This document shows positions 9,476 to 18,539 of a stretch of 38,489 bases of DNA, piece after piece. Positions within the stretch are counted from its first letter, which is position 1, and every line of letters starts with the position of its first letter. Below the pieces are notes generated by a model. That model did not search any database. It saw nothing but the letters and a program-made list of their open reading frames with translations, and was not told the origin of the DNA. The position numbers and the translations under genes were made by a program. Source of the stretch: Hymenobacter sp. (GTDB lineage: Bacteria; Bacteroidota; Bacteroidia; Cytophagales; Hymenobacteraceae); contig JANXNW010000314.1 in assembly GCA_025353905.1 (NCBI GenBank), forward strand, positions 1-38,489, given 5' to 3'.

Positions 9476-9592
9476 TTGGGGCGGATGCGGTCCCAAAATG
9501 CGACCCTGATTGAAGCTGCTGGCTTGGGCCAGCCGGCCGCGTTTGCCGCGCTCACGTCCGTTTTTTTCACGTCACCCTTTTCCCATCCTCCC

Positions 9593-10843
9593 ATGAAAAA
9601 CCCGTACACCTCCGTCGATAAGCCCAACTGGCTCGCTCCCGCGCTGGGGGCGCTGGCCCTGGTCACCGCGCTGCTGGCCGCTCCGTCTGCCCAGGGCCAG
9701 GTGGTTTCATCAACCCCCAAGCTGGAGGCTGAAAGCGCCGTGCTCAGCGGCGGAGCGGTGGTGGCAACCGCCCTGCAGCCCGCTTCCAATGGCAGCTACG
9801 TGGACTACAACGCCGCGCCCAGTGGCGTGACATTCAGCTACACGGCCGCCGCGGCCGGCTACCACGACCTTGTCATCCGCTACGAGTCGCAGTACGGCTT
9901 CAAGATAGGTGATTTGCTCGTGAACGGAGGCCCCCGCAGCGAGGTATATTTCAACACCACGCTGCAAGGTGGAACCGGGCCGGCCAACCCTACCTTCCGC
10001 AGCACCACCCCGCGGCGCATTCTGCTGAATGCCGGCGCAAACACCATCGAAATCGCGCGCGGCTACAACTACTACGGCATCGACTACATCCAGATTGCTC
10101 CGTCTGGGCCGACGCTTTCACTGACTCCGGCCGCCACCACCGGGCGCGTGGAGGCCGAGGCCGGCCAGATTTTTGCGGCCCAAGCGTACGTGCGCGACGA
10201 CGACACGGCTCCCCGCTCCGGGGCCAACGGCGGCCTGTACGTGGGCAATTTCAGCGAGATAGCCGCTTCGGGTAGCTTCGTTAAGCTGCCCGTGAACATT
10301 GCCACGGCCGGCACCTATCAGGTAGTCATCGCGGCCCGAGGAATTTTTGATGCCAAACAAGTGGAAGTAGCCGTGCAAACCGCTACCTCCAACGGCGGCC
10401 CGCGCCCCGTGGGCCTGGGTCCGACTTCGGCCACGTTCGCGCCCTTCACCGTGGCCAACTACGCCCTGACGGCGGGTATCAACACCATTACCATCACGAC
10501 CCAGACCGGCTACGTCGATGTGGATTACGTTGATATTACCGCCACGACCGCGACACCCACCGCGACCCGCGCCAGCGCGGAGGCCCAGCGCGCCCTCACC
10601 GTGTATCCCAACCCCAGCAACGGCCAGACCCTGAGCGTGAGTCTGAGCGCGGCCACGGCCCGCACCGCCACCGTGGAGCTGGTGAACGCCCTCGGCCAGC
10701 GCGTGCTGAGCACCACCCGCAGCTTCGCCGTCGGCGACAACACTTTCGCCTTCCCCACCGCCGGCATTGCCGCCGGCCTCTACCAGCTGGTAGTGCGCGG
10801 CAATGACCAGCCCGTGCTGAGCCGCCGCGTGGTGGTGAACTAG
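9593..10843 (+). CDS. T9SS-secreted protein with two CBM6/35-like modules and no enzyme domain
   Basis: The start at 9593 places a signal peptide (hydrophobic residues about 14-32, ending SAQGQ) at the N terminus of a 416-residue protein. Residues about 43-165 form a first carbohydrate-binding module (LEAESAVL ... YYGIDYIQIAP). Residues about 184-315 form a second (GRVEAEAGQIF ... YVDVDYVDITA). Residues 334-416 are a T9SS sorting domain (LTVYPNPSNG ... GLYQLVVRG). There is no catalytic domain between them. It is likely an extracellular mannan- or oligosaccharide-binding protein that helps hold substrate near the cell or works beside the preceding GH26. Module family is inferred from motif pattern, and the ligand is inferred from context. 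Confidence 0.82.
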   Translation: MKNPYTSVDKPNWLAPALGALALVTALLAAPSAQGQVVSSTPKLEAESAVLSGGAVVATALQPASNGSYVDYNAAPSGVTFSYTAAAAGYHDLVIRYESQYGFKIGDLLVNGGPRSEVYFNTTLQGGTGPANPTFRSTTPRRILLNAGANTIEIARGYNYYGIDYIQIAPSGPTLSLTPAATTGRVEAEAGQIFAAQAYVRDDDTAPRSGANGGLYVGNFSEIAASGSFVKLPVNIATAGTYQVVIAARGIFDAKQVEVAVQTATSNGGPRPVGLGPTSATFAPFTVANYALTAGINTITITTQTGYVDVDYVDITATTATPTATRASAEAQRALTVYPNPSNGQTLSVSLSAATARTATVELVNALGQRVLSTTRSFAVGDNTFAFPTAGIAAGLYQLVVRGNDQPVLSRRVVVN

Positions 10844-10924
10844 GCACGGCGGGCAGCGCCCCAAACGGCCGCGCCGAACCGGGCGTACCGAAAACCTAAG
10901 ATTGCCCGTCCGGGGCTGTTGGTG

Positions 10925-10950
10925 CCGCCCGGTGCCGCAGCACCGGGCGG
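10925..10950. terminator. GC-rich hairpin after the CBM gene
   Basis: A perfect 11-bp stem CCGCCCGGTGC/GCACCGGGCGG with loop CGCA lies 82 bases past the CBM gene stop. An outer ATTGCCCG/CGGGCAAT pair brackets it. There is no T-run, so it could be an inefficient terminator or a transcript-protecting hairpin. Confidence 0.5.
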
Positions 10951-11126
10951 GCAATTCTGGTAGTGGGTGAGGACTGCCAGCCATTCGCCGGGCAAGCCGG
11001 CACCAGAGTCTGAAAATGAGTTGCGGCTGGTTCTCGATGGTGCAACCCTCGAACGATGGTGCCGGTCAGGCTAGAAGCGGGGCCGGCACCCGCTTGGTCC
11101 TTTTTCTCATTCCTTTTCTGACTTTC

Positions 11127-11365
11127 ATGAAGCCCCACCACATTTTCGGCCTGTTCAGCATCGGCGTATTGGTCACGGGCAGCAGCTGCCAGCGCGACCC
11201 CGACCCCACGCCGCTCACCAGGGGGCGGCTGGTGAAAACAGAAACTACCGTGGACGGCAATTTGCGCACCCCGCGCCCCCGCTGGATTCTGGATGTCGCG
11301 CCCTTGTCTTTCGAAGGCAGCTGGCCGAGTTCACCCTCACGGACGTGCGGCTAGTGCAGCCCTGA
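11127..11365 (+). pseudogene. Short lipoprotein, probably frameshifted near its C terminus
   Basis: The frame from 11127 opens with a lipoprotein signal (lipobox TGSSC, then QRDPDP) and reads for 75 residues to a stop at 11352-11354. From about 11318 a different frame reads QLAEFTLTDVRLVQP and stops at 11363-11365. Those residues look like a natural beta-strand end, whereas the annotated frame ends in the unlikely SPSRTCG. A single-base indel between about 11290 and 11320 is the simplest explanation. Even repaired it would be only about 78 residues, so it may be a remnant of a longer lipoprotein. Its 3' end overlaps the tail of the convergent GH26 gene by 15 bases. Function unknown. Confidence 0.45.
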
Positions 11366-12535
11366 GGGCGAGTCTCGTCGGCGCGGCACGGTGTAGAGCC
11401 GGGGGTGGTCGCTGGCAAAAGCCGTCACCGGGTCGGCGTAGAATCTGAGGAAGCCGGGTACGCTGGGGTGGCCGGGGTAGGGGGCGTAGAAGTGGCCTGG
11501 GTGGGCGTTGCGCCACACCATAACGTAGGCAAGCTGACGGGCCTGCGGGCGGGCCTTAATCTGACCCAATAGGTTCTCATCGAATCAGTTGGGAGCCGTC
11601 AGCTTCTCCAGGCCGGCTTCGGTGAGGGCGGCGACTTTGCCGCGCCGCCGGGCCTCCACCACGATGGAATCGAGGGTGGCCACGCCGCGGTTGGGGCCGG
11701 CCGGAATGGTGTTGAAGTCGCCGTAGTCGTCGAAGCCGAGCACGTCCACGAAGGCATCGCCGGGGTGGCGCTCGAAGTATTCGCGCATGTTGGGCACGCG
11801 GTCGGGCGAGTAGGCGAAGAGCAGGTTGCGCACCCCTTGCTCGTCGCGCAGGTAGCGCACCGTGAACTGCCAGAGCCGCACGAACTCGGCCGGGGTGCAG
11901 TGGCGCTTGCCCCACCAAAACCAGCTGCCGGTGTGCTCGTGGAAGGGCCGGAAAATGACGGGAACGCTGCGCCCGCCCGGGGCGCGCAAGTGCCGGAAAT
12001 AGTCGGCAATCACGGCCAGGTCGCGCCAGTAGGCAGCATGCTGCGCGCCGCCGGGCAGAATGGCCGCCACCGCGGCCGTGGTGTCGTAGAAATTGCGGCC
12101 GGTCACGTAGTTGTCCATGTGCCAGCAGAAGGTATTGAGGCCGCCGCGCTGGTAGGCCTCCACCACCAGCTGGCGGTGGCGCGTCAGTCCCGAATCGGTG
12201 GCCGGGCGGCCGCGCCGCCGGGCGTTTACCAGCTCGGCCACGTCCCGGCCGTAGAGGGCCGGGTGGCTGCCGCACACGCTTTTCAAGTCGCTGCGGTCGG
12301 GCTGGTCGTGCCAGCCGATGCCGTACTGCGTGGCATCCTGCTGGCCAAATGAGATGGTTTTGCCCGCCGCCGCCCGCAGGTTATAAAACACGGCTTTGGT
12401 GGCGTAGGTGGCCCTGGCATCGACCACCCGCACCGTGGCGGGGATGCGGCCGGCCCCCAGGGGTCGGCTGTCGCGGCAGCCGAGCAGGCCGGCCGCCAGA
12501 GCCGCCGCCAGCCACCAGCTGGTTCGGTTGAACAT
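11351..12535 (-). pseudogene. GH26 beta-mannanase lipoprotein interrupted by an in-frame TGA
   Basis: The start at 12535 gives a lipoprotein signal with lipobox LLGC. The frame then reads a GH26 domain closely resembling the intact paralogue at 21670-22812, with the acid/base Glu200 in RPFHEHTGSW and the nucleophile Glu306 in ALTEAGLEK. A TGA at 11585-11587 (codon 317) stops it right after KLTAPN. The same frame then continues with no shift through FDENLL and YVMVWRNAHPGHFYAPYPG to a stop at 11351. These match YVLVWRNGRPDHYYAPFPG in the paralogue. The stop aligns with the first Trp of APTWW, so TGG to TGA is the likely change. The uninterrupted product would be 394 residues. The truncated form keeps both catalytic residues but loses the last barrel strand and helix. 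Confidence 0.8.
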
Positions 12536-12643
12536 GGGGCGTGGGGCTTTGGTGGAAAAGTGCATGGCCAGGGTCAGCAGCGGCCCAGGGGCCAGGGCGT
12601 TTAACGCGGCAAATATGCCAATAGCGCGCCAGCAGCGGCTTTT

Positions 12644-13960
12644 TCAAAGCGAAGCGGCGGCCGGAATGGTCGGAGCTGCCGCAGGCCCCGGGCCGTCTAC
12701 TGGGCGGCTGCCGCGCAGCCCATACCACAGGATGTAGCCGTAGCACAGCACCGGCAGCGCCAGTGCCCAGCGCAGCCCTGGCCCGTCGGCCACGGCCCCG
12801 AAGAGCAGCGGTACCACGGCCCCGCCCACGATGGCCGTGCACAGCAGCCCGGACGCTTGCTCGGTGTGGCGGCCCAGGCCGGCCACGGCCAGCGTGAAAA
12901 TGGTGGAAAACATGAGCGAATTCATCAGGCCCACGGCCAGCAAGCTCCACATGGCCAGCGCCCCGGTGCTGCCCACGGACAGCAGTATCAGCAGCACGGC
13001 CCCCACGGCATTGACGGCCAGCAGCTTGCCGGGCGAGAACTTATGGAGCAGGTACGCCCCGGCAAACCGGCCCACCATGGCCGCGCCCCAGTAAAAGGCT
13101 ACCTTTTCGCCGGCCGCCTGCGGGACCAAGCTCAGCACGCGTGGCAGGGCGAAGTAGCTGACCAGGTGCGAGCCGATGGCCACTTCGGCCCCCACATAAA
13201 CAAAAATGGCGACCACGCCCAGCACCAGGTGGCGGTAGTGCCAGGCCTGACGGCGGCTGCCGGCCGAGGTTTCGTCCGCAGCCGGCGCGATTTGGGGCAG
13301 ATGTACGCGGCTCAGCAGCAGGCTGATGAGCAGCAGCGCCCCGCCGATGGCCAGGTATGGAAGCTGCACGGCCCGCACGTCGATGGCCGCCGCCGTGGTG
13401 GCGTTGTCGAGCCGGGGCAGGCGGCTGAGCAGAAACAGGCTGTCCAGCAGCGGCCCGAGCGTGGTGCCCACCGAGTTGAAGGCCTGCGTGAGCGTGAGCC
13501 GCGCCGAAGCCGACTGCGGCGGCCCCAGAATGGCCACGTAAGGGTTGGCCGCCACTTGCAGCAGCGTGATGCCCGAAGCCAGCACGAACAGCGCCCCCAG
13601 AAACAGGGCGTACGAGCGCTGCGCGGCGGCCGGATAAAACAGGAAAGCGCCCAGCGCGGCCACCCCAAAACCCAGCAGCATGGCCCGCTTGTAGCCCAGC
13701 CGCGCCACCAGCTTGCCGGCCGGAATGCTCACCAGAAAATACGCCCCAAAAAAGTAGAAATTGATAAAGTTGGCTTGGGTATAGCTCAGCTGAAAAATAG
13801 CCTTCAGGTAGGGAATGAGGATGTCGTTGAGGCTCGTAATGAAGCCCCACAGGAAAAAAAGCGTAGTGACGGCGCTCAGGGCCGAGCCGTAGCGCGGAGC
13901 GGCAGCAGCGGTGTCGGCAAGAGGCGCGGTCCGGGGGGCAGAGGCATCAGGAATAGCCAT
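12644..13960 (-). CDS. FucP/GluP-type sugar:H+ symporter (MFS)
   Basis: The ATG at 13960 gives 438 residues. A TTG three codons earlier is the only longer option nearby. The product is a polytopic inner-membrane protein with about 12 hydrophobic segments. It opens with TTLFFLWGFITSLNDILIPYLK, the hallmark of the fucose/glucose/galactose branch of the major facilitator superfamily, followed by NFYFFGAYFLVSIPAGKL and QVAANPYVAILGPP. It should bring a monosaccharide or short oligosaccharide into the cytoplasm using the proton gradient. It lies between the AraC regulator and the GH26 lipoprotein, all leftward, so the three may be co-transcribed. With the SSS symporter of this locus frameshifted, this may be the only working importer. 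Confidence 0.88.
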   Translation of the reverse strand: MAIPDASAPRTAPLADTAAAAPRYGSALSAVTTLFFLWGFITSLNDILIPYLKAIFQLSYTQANFINFYFFGAYFLVSIPAGKLVARLGYKRAMLLGFGVAALGAFLFYPAAAQRSYALFLGALFVLASGITLLQVAANPYVAILGPPQSASARLTLTQAFNSVGTTLGPLLDSLFLLSRLPRLDNATTAAAIDVRAVQLPYLAIGGALLLISLLLSRVHLPQIAPAADETSAGSRRQAWHYRHLVLGVVAIFVYVGAEVAIGSHLVSYFALPRVLSLVPQAAGEKVAFYWGAAMVGRFAGAYLLHKFSPGKLLAVNAVGAVLLILLSVGSTGALAMWSLLAVGLMNSLMFSTIFTLAVAGLGRHTEQASGLLCTAIVGGAVVPLLFGAVADGPGLRWALALPVLCYGYILWYGLRGSRPVDGPGPAAAPTIPAAASL

Positions 13961-14091
13961 GGGGTGCAAGCAGGAAAAGGAAGCCGCGAAGCACCAAGGT
14001 ACCCTAACCTGCGGGTGCGAAGTCCGGAAGAGGTGTCCTTAGCCGGTTTGGTACAGGTATATGGCAAAATTCTACCAGCTTTATTCGAGGC

Positions 14092-14115
14092 ACCGGGCCA
14101 CGCGCCTGGCCCGGT
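14092..14115 (-). terminator. Hairpin after the AraC regulator gene
   Basis: A perfect 9-bp stem ACCGGGCCA/TGGCCCGGT with a six-base loop lies in the 218-base gap between the regulator stop and the transporter start. A T-run is absent, so it may only reduce read-through into the transporter gene. Confidence 0.45.
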
Positions 14116-14178
14116 AGTTCCGGCCGTCCTTTTTCCGGGCTCTAGCTGCCTGTTGCTACTGCCAATTGCTGGGGCTGC

Positions 14179-15054
14179 TCAGATGAAAATCCGGGTGCCC
14201 GAGAAGCTCTGGCGGAACTCCTTGGGCGTGCAGCCCTTTTTCTTTTTAAAGGTGCGGTTGAAGTTGGAGATGTTGTTGAAGCCGCACTTGTAGGCCACTT
14301 CGGCCACGTTGTGGGTCGTGTCAATCAGCATGCGGGTGGCGTGGCCGAGGCGGATTTCGTTGAGGCTGTCGATGAAGGTGCTGCCGATGCGCTTTTTGAT
14401 GAAGCGGCTGAACGAGGCCTCCGGCATATTAGCCACCTTGGCCACTTCGCTCAGCGCGATGGCCCGGCTGTAGTGGGCGTTCAAATACTCGAATACCTTC
14501 TCGATACGGCGGCTGTTGTAGTGCAGCGGCTCGTTGCTGGAGCCGGCATCGGAGAGGGTCCGCATGTTGCGCGACGTGGACAGGTCATGCAGGATGGAAA
14601 ACAGCTCCAGCACCGAGTCGAACCCATTTTTCTGGCTCAGAGCCAGCAGGCGCGGCCGCAGCCGCTCGATGGTTTCGCGCGAGAACAGGATACCCCGCTG
14701 GGCCTTCTCGAACATGGTTTTGATGAAGCTGAGCTGGTTGCGGCGCAGCAGCCGGTCCTCGAACAAGTCCTTGTGGAACTGGATGGTTACCTCCCGAATT
14801 TCCGGGCTTTCGCACTTGTGCGTAAACCAGGCGTGGTAGAGGTTGGGCCCCACCAGCACCAGCTCCAGGTCGTCAATCTGGTCGATGTGGTCGCCCACGA
14901 TGCGCCTGGCCCCGGCAGCGTTCACTATCAGGTTCAGCTCGTACTCCTCGTGGTAGTGCAGCGGGAAATCGAACTTTTTCTTGACCCGGGAAAACAGCGT
15001 GAAGCAGTCACTCTGCGTCAGCGGCGTGATTTCCCGCATGATATCAGGTTTCAT
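14179..15054 (-). CDS. AraC-family transcriptional regulator
   Basis: This 291-residue protein has an N-terminal cupin-like sensing half (FDFPLHYHEEYELNLIV, residues about 29-45). Its C-terminal double helix-turn-helix domain spans residues about 185-285 (IALSEVAKVANMPEASFSRFIKK and NVAEVAYKCGFNNISNFNRTFKKKKGCTPKEFR, the classic AraC signature). It should bind DNA in response to a sugar or oligosaccharide signal. It is divergent from susC across a 252-base gap, the usual position for the local regulator of a PUL. It probably controls both the rightward susCD run and its own leftward group. Its ligand, probably a manno-oligosaccharide or derived sugar, is inferred from neighbours. The gene lacks any membrane or hybrid two-component sensor part. 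Confidence 0.9.
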   Translation of the reverse strand: MKPDIMREITPLTQSDCFTLFSRVKKKFDFPLHYHEEYELNLIVNAAGARRIVGDHIDQIDDLELVLVGPNLYHAWFTHKCESPEIREVTIQFHKDLFEDRLLRRNQLSFIKTMFEKAQRGILFSRETIERLRPRLLALSQKNGFDSVLELFSILHDLSTSRNMRTLSDAGSSNEPLHYNSRRIEKVFEYLNAHYSRAIALSEVAKVANMPEASFSRFIKKRIGSTFIDSLNEIRLGHATRMLIDTTHNVAEVAYKCGFNNISNFNRTFKKKKGCTPKEFRQSFSGTRIFI

Positions 15055-15306
15055 AGCGCAACGGGACTGGTAAAATTTCTGCCAATAAAAGTACAGTCTT
15101 TAGTTAATATCCTATCAGCCTGAAGCCAGGCTGGGCGCAGCGGTGTGGGGGCTGATTATGGGTGCTTGGCTTTAAAAAAGGATATTTACGGGCCGCGCTG
15201 GCCGCAATGAGTTAGTTCACGACAAACAAAGTGCACAATAGTATTACAAATTTTTACCCAGCTGCGAGAACTTTGCTCAACCTCCCACTCCCCAAAACTC
15301 AATCTT
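15055..15306. promoter_or_regulatory. Divergent promoter region between AraC regulator and susC
   Basis: On the plus strand GAACTTTG (15268-15275) is a one-mismatch match to the TAnnTTTG -7 box, 31 bases before the susC start. On the minus strand TACTTTTA (15093 down to 15086) is a one-mismatch match about 32 bases before the regulator start. Clear -33 partners are not visible. AT-rich stretches at 15168-15190 and 15230-15257 are candidate regulator-binding positions. Confidence 0.4.
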
Positions 15307-18300
15307 ATGAGAGCATTGCTACTCGCGGTGATGGCGTTTGTCATTAGCGCGACCCTGCTGCCCACGCGGGGCCTGGCTCAAGCCAATCCATCCATATCGG
15401 GGCGGGTCGTGAGCCGCGCCGACAACACGGCCCTGCCCGGTGCGACGGTGCTGCAAAAGGGCACTACCAACGGCACGGCGACCAATAGCGAGGGCAGCTT
15501 CAGCCTGGAGGCGCCGCTGGGCAGTACGCTCGTTATTAGCTCCGTCGGCTTCGTTACGGTGGAAATAACGGCCACGGCTGCGCCGCTGCGCGTAGTGATG
15601 GCCACCGACACCCGGCAGCTGAGCGACGTGGTGGTGGTGGGCTACGGCAGCGTGAAACGCAGCGACCTGACCGGCTCGGTGGCCTCCATCAAGAGCGCGG
15701 AGCTGCTGGTGGGTACGCCGCTCTCGCTCGACCGGGGCTTGCAGGGCAAGGTGGCCGGCCTGCAGGTAACGCAGAACGACGGGGCCCCCGGCGCGGGCAT
15801 CAGCATGCAGATTCGGGGCGTGAACTCGTTCGGCAGCAACACCCAGCCGCTGTACGTGATTGACGGCGTGCCGCTGGAAGTGAACAACAACGCCTCCACG
15901 GCCTCCGGCGACCTCAACAGCAGCGATAAGGCCGTGCTGAGCACCAACGCGCTCAATTTCCTGCGGCCCGCCGACATCGAGAGCATCGAGGTGCTCAAGG
16001 ACGCCTCGGCCACGGCTATCTACGGCTCGCGCGGCTCCAACGGCGTGGTGATGGTGACCACCCGGCGCGGCCAGAGCGGCAACGACCACGTGGACGTGAA
16101 TTTCCGCACGGGCTTCGACCAGGTAGCCCGCAAGATTAAGATGCTCGACGCGGCGACGTACGCCAGCTACCTCAACGAGAAATACTACAACGACGACAAG
16201 TACCTCGGTACTATGAAAACCGACACGGCGGGCGGCGACTTTCAGCTGCCTTTCTCGGGCCTGCGCGACCGCACCACCGGCATTCGCAGCCCGTTGCCGG
16301 CCGACTTCGTGGGCCGCAACACTGACTGGCAGAACGTGATTTTTCAGCGGGCACCCATCAACGAGGCCACGGTAACGTTCTCGGGCGGCACCGCCGACAA
16401 GGGCAACTTCTCCATTTCGGCCAACTACATCCGCCAGGCGGGCATCATCACCAGCTCGAGCTACGAGCAGGGCGGCCTGCGCCTGAACGTGAGCCGCAAC
16501 ATCAAGAAGTGGCTCACTTTTGAAACCAATAGCCAGATTACCCGCTCGCTCAATAAGCTGGTGAAAACCGGCACCAGCTTCGCCGGCGGCGACGCGGGCG
16601 CGATTTACGCGGCCCTGCGCTTCGGCCCCACCAACACCGTGACCGGCCAGCAGCTCATCGGCGGCGGCCTCTACATCACGCCCTCGGACCAGATTCCGAC
16701 CACCAACCCCAAAGCCTACGTGGAAGACGTGAAGAATCAGAACCTGGTGAACTCCATCTTCTCGTCGAACTCGCTTATTTTCAATATTCTGCCGGGCCTG
16801 CAGGCCCGTACCCGCCTGGGGCTGAACTACTACACCTCGAACCGCAACGTGTACTACCCGCGCTCGACTTTCGAGGGCCGGGGCACCCAGGGGGCGCTTT
16901 CGGTGTCCACGTTCGCTCAGTTCGAGCTGACCTCGGAAAACCTGGTGTCCTACACCCGCAAGTTTGCCGATAAGCACGAGCTGACGGCCGTGGCCGGCTA
17001 CACCTTCACCGACAACAACTACAGCAACAGCGGCATCCAAGCCACGCGGTTTCTCAACGACGCGCTGCAGGACAACAACGTGGGCGCGGCCACCAACAAG
17101 GACATCTACTCGGGCCGGGGCGAAAACGTGCTGCTCTCGTACCTGGGGCGGCTCAATTATACCTTCAACAGCAAGTACCTGTTCACGCTCACGGGCCGCC
17201 TTGACGGCAGCAGCAAGTTCGCGGCCAACAACAAGTACGCCCCTTTCGCGGCCGGGGCCTTTGCCTGGCGGGCCGTGGACGAGCGCTTCATCAGCGACCT
17301 GGACGTGTTCAGCGACCTGAAGGTGCGGCTTAGCTACGGCACTTCGGGCAACCAGGGCATCGGCTCCTACGAGTCGCTGGCCCGCCTCAACGCCACGAAT
17401 TACGTGTTTGGCGGGGCCTTGGTGCCGGGCTTCTTCGTGGGTTCGCTGGCCAGCCCCAACCTGACCTGGGAAACCACTTACCAGGCCGATGCCGGCATCG
17501 ACGTGGGCCTGTTCAAGGGCCGCCTCAACCTGACGGTGGACGTGTACGACAAGCAAACCAAGAACTTGCTCCAGAACCTGGGCGTGCCGCCCGACGTGGG
17601 CTTCAACACGGTGCGCATCAACGCCGGCCAGGTGCAGAACCGCGGCCTGGAAATGACCCTGAGCGGGCGGGCCGTGGACAACGCGAACTTCAAGTGGACC
17701 CCTTCGGCCAATATTTCCATCAACCGCAACCAGATTGTGGCGCTGGGGGCCGGCAAAACGGTGGACTTCTCGCCCAACATTTCTTACGACGTGCAGCCCT
17801 TCATTCTGGAGCCGGGCCAGGCCATTGGCCGGATTTACGCTTTGCAGGAAGACGGCATTTACAAGAACATAGCCGAGGTGAAAGCCGCCTTTCCCAAGAG
17901 CGCCCCGCTGAGCGACGAGGAGGCCCTGAAGCTAGTGGGCAAGGTGCGCTACAAGGACGTGGACGGCGACGGGCTGTTTTCGCCGACGCTCGACCGCACG
18001 GTGGTGGGCAACGTGAACCCCAAGTTCGTGTGGGGCTTTAATAACTCACTCAACTACAAGGGCTTGGATTTAGGCGTGTTCTTCCAGGGCAGCTACGGCA
18101 ACGACATCATCAACAACGTGCGCCGCACCCTCGACAACCTGGGCACGACCGACCACAGCAACATTTCGCAGGCCGCCTACGACAGCCGCTGGACTGCCGC
18201 CAACCCCAACGGCACCACGCCCCGCGCCGGCAACGACGACACCGTGCCGCTGCTCTTCAGCAACCGCTTCGTGGAAGACGGCACCTACGTGCGCCTCAAA

Positions 18301-18516
18301 AACGTGAGCCTGGGCTACAATTTCACCCTCACGCAGTACGGCCTGCGCGCGGCCCGCCTCTACGCCAGCATCACCAACCTCTACACCTGGACGCGCTACA
18401 CCGGCTACGACCCCGAGGTGAACGCCTACGGGCAGGACCCCGCGCGCAGAGGCGTGGACCTGGGCAACTACCCCACCGCCCGCAGCTTCTCGCTGGGCGT
18501 GAACGTTGGTTTTTAA
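15307..18516 (+). CDS. SusC/RagA-type TonB-dependent outer-membrane transporter
   Basis: This 1069-residue protein has a signal peptide ending GLAQA and a CarboxypepD-regulatory-like domain (residues about 28-105, SGRVVSRADNTALPGATV). The SusC signature LSDVVVVGYGSVKRSDLTGSV follows, then a plug domain (PLYVIDGVPLEV, IESIEVLKDASATAIYGSRGSNGVVMVTT), then a long beta-barrel ending in the expected aromatic residue (GVNVGF). It should form the barrel of a SusCD pair that takes manno-oligosaccharides across the outer membrane using TonB energy. The susD partner starts 24 bases past its stop. The length is normal for the family. There is no N-terminal anti-sigma-interacting (STN) domain, so regulation probably goes through the adjacent AraC protein. 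Confidence 0.95.
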   Translation: MRALLLAVMAFVISATLLPTRGLAQANPSISGRVVSRADNTALPGATVLQKGTTNGTATNSEGSFSLEAPLGSTLVISSVGFVTVEITATAAPLRVVMATDTRQLSDVVVVGYGSVKRSDLTGSVASIKSAELLVGTPLSLDRGLQGKVAGLQVTQNDGAPGAGISMQIRGVNSFGSNTQPLYVIDGVPLEVNNNASTASGDLNSSDKAVLSTNALNFLRPADIESIEVLKDASATAIYGSRGSNGVVMVTTRRGQSGNDHVDVNFRTGFDQVARKIKMLDAATYASYLNEKYYNDDKYLGTMKTDTAGGDFQLPFSGLRDRTTGIRSPLPADFVGRNTDWQNVIFQRAPINEATVTFSGGTADKGNFSISANYIRQAGIITSSSYEQGGLRLNVSRNIKKWLTFETNSQITRSLNKLVKTGTSFAGGDAGAIYAALRFGPTNTVTGQQLIGGGLYITPSDQIPTTNPKAYVEDVKNQNLVNSIFSSNSLIFNILPGLQARTRLGLNYYTSNRNVYYPRSTFEGRGTQGALSVSTFAQFELTSENLVSYTRKFADKHELTAVAGYTFTDNNYSNSGIQATRFLNDALQDNNVGAATNKDIYSGRGENVLLSYLGRLNYTFNSKYLFTLTGRLDGSSKFAANNKYAPFAAGAFAWRAVDERFISDLDVFSDLKVRLSYGTSGNQGIGSYESLARLNATNYVFGGALVPGFFVGSLASPNLTWETTYQADAGIDVGLFKGRLNLTVDVYDKQTKNLLQNLGVPPDVGFNTVRINAGQVQNRGLEMTLSGRAVDNANFKWTPSANISINRNQIVALGAGKTVDFSPNISYDVQPFILEPGQAIGRIYALQEDGIYKNIAEVKAAFPKSAPLSDEEALKLVGKVRYKDVDGDGLFSPTLDRTVVGNVNPKFVWGFNNSLNYKGLDLGVFFQGSYGNDIINNVRRTLDNLGTTDHSNISQAAYDSRWTAANPNGTTPRAGNDDTVPLLFSNRFVEDGTYVRLKNVSLGYNFTLTQYGLRAARLYASITNLYTWTRYTGYDPEVNAYGQDPARRGVDLGNYPTARSFSLGVNVGF

Positions 18517-18539
18517 TCCCGTAAAAATTTGCTTGACTC

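Noticed and set aside
12857..14293. Plus-strand open frame across the transporter and regulator
   Set aside because: It has shadow composition (Gln/Arg/Gly-rich), spans two real minus-strand genes and the gap between them, and has no recognisable motif.
15319..17556. 745-codon minus-strand open frame within susC
   Set aside because: It is antisense to a well-supported SusC with full plug and barrel motifs. The composition is that of a shadow.
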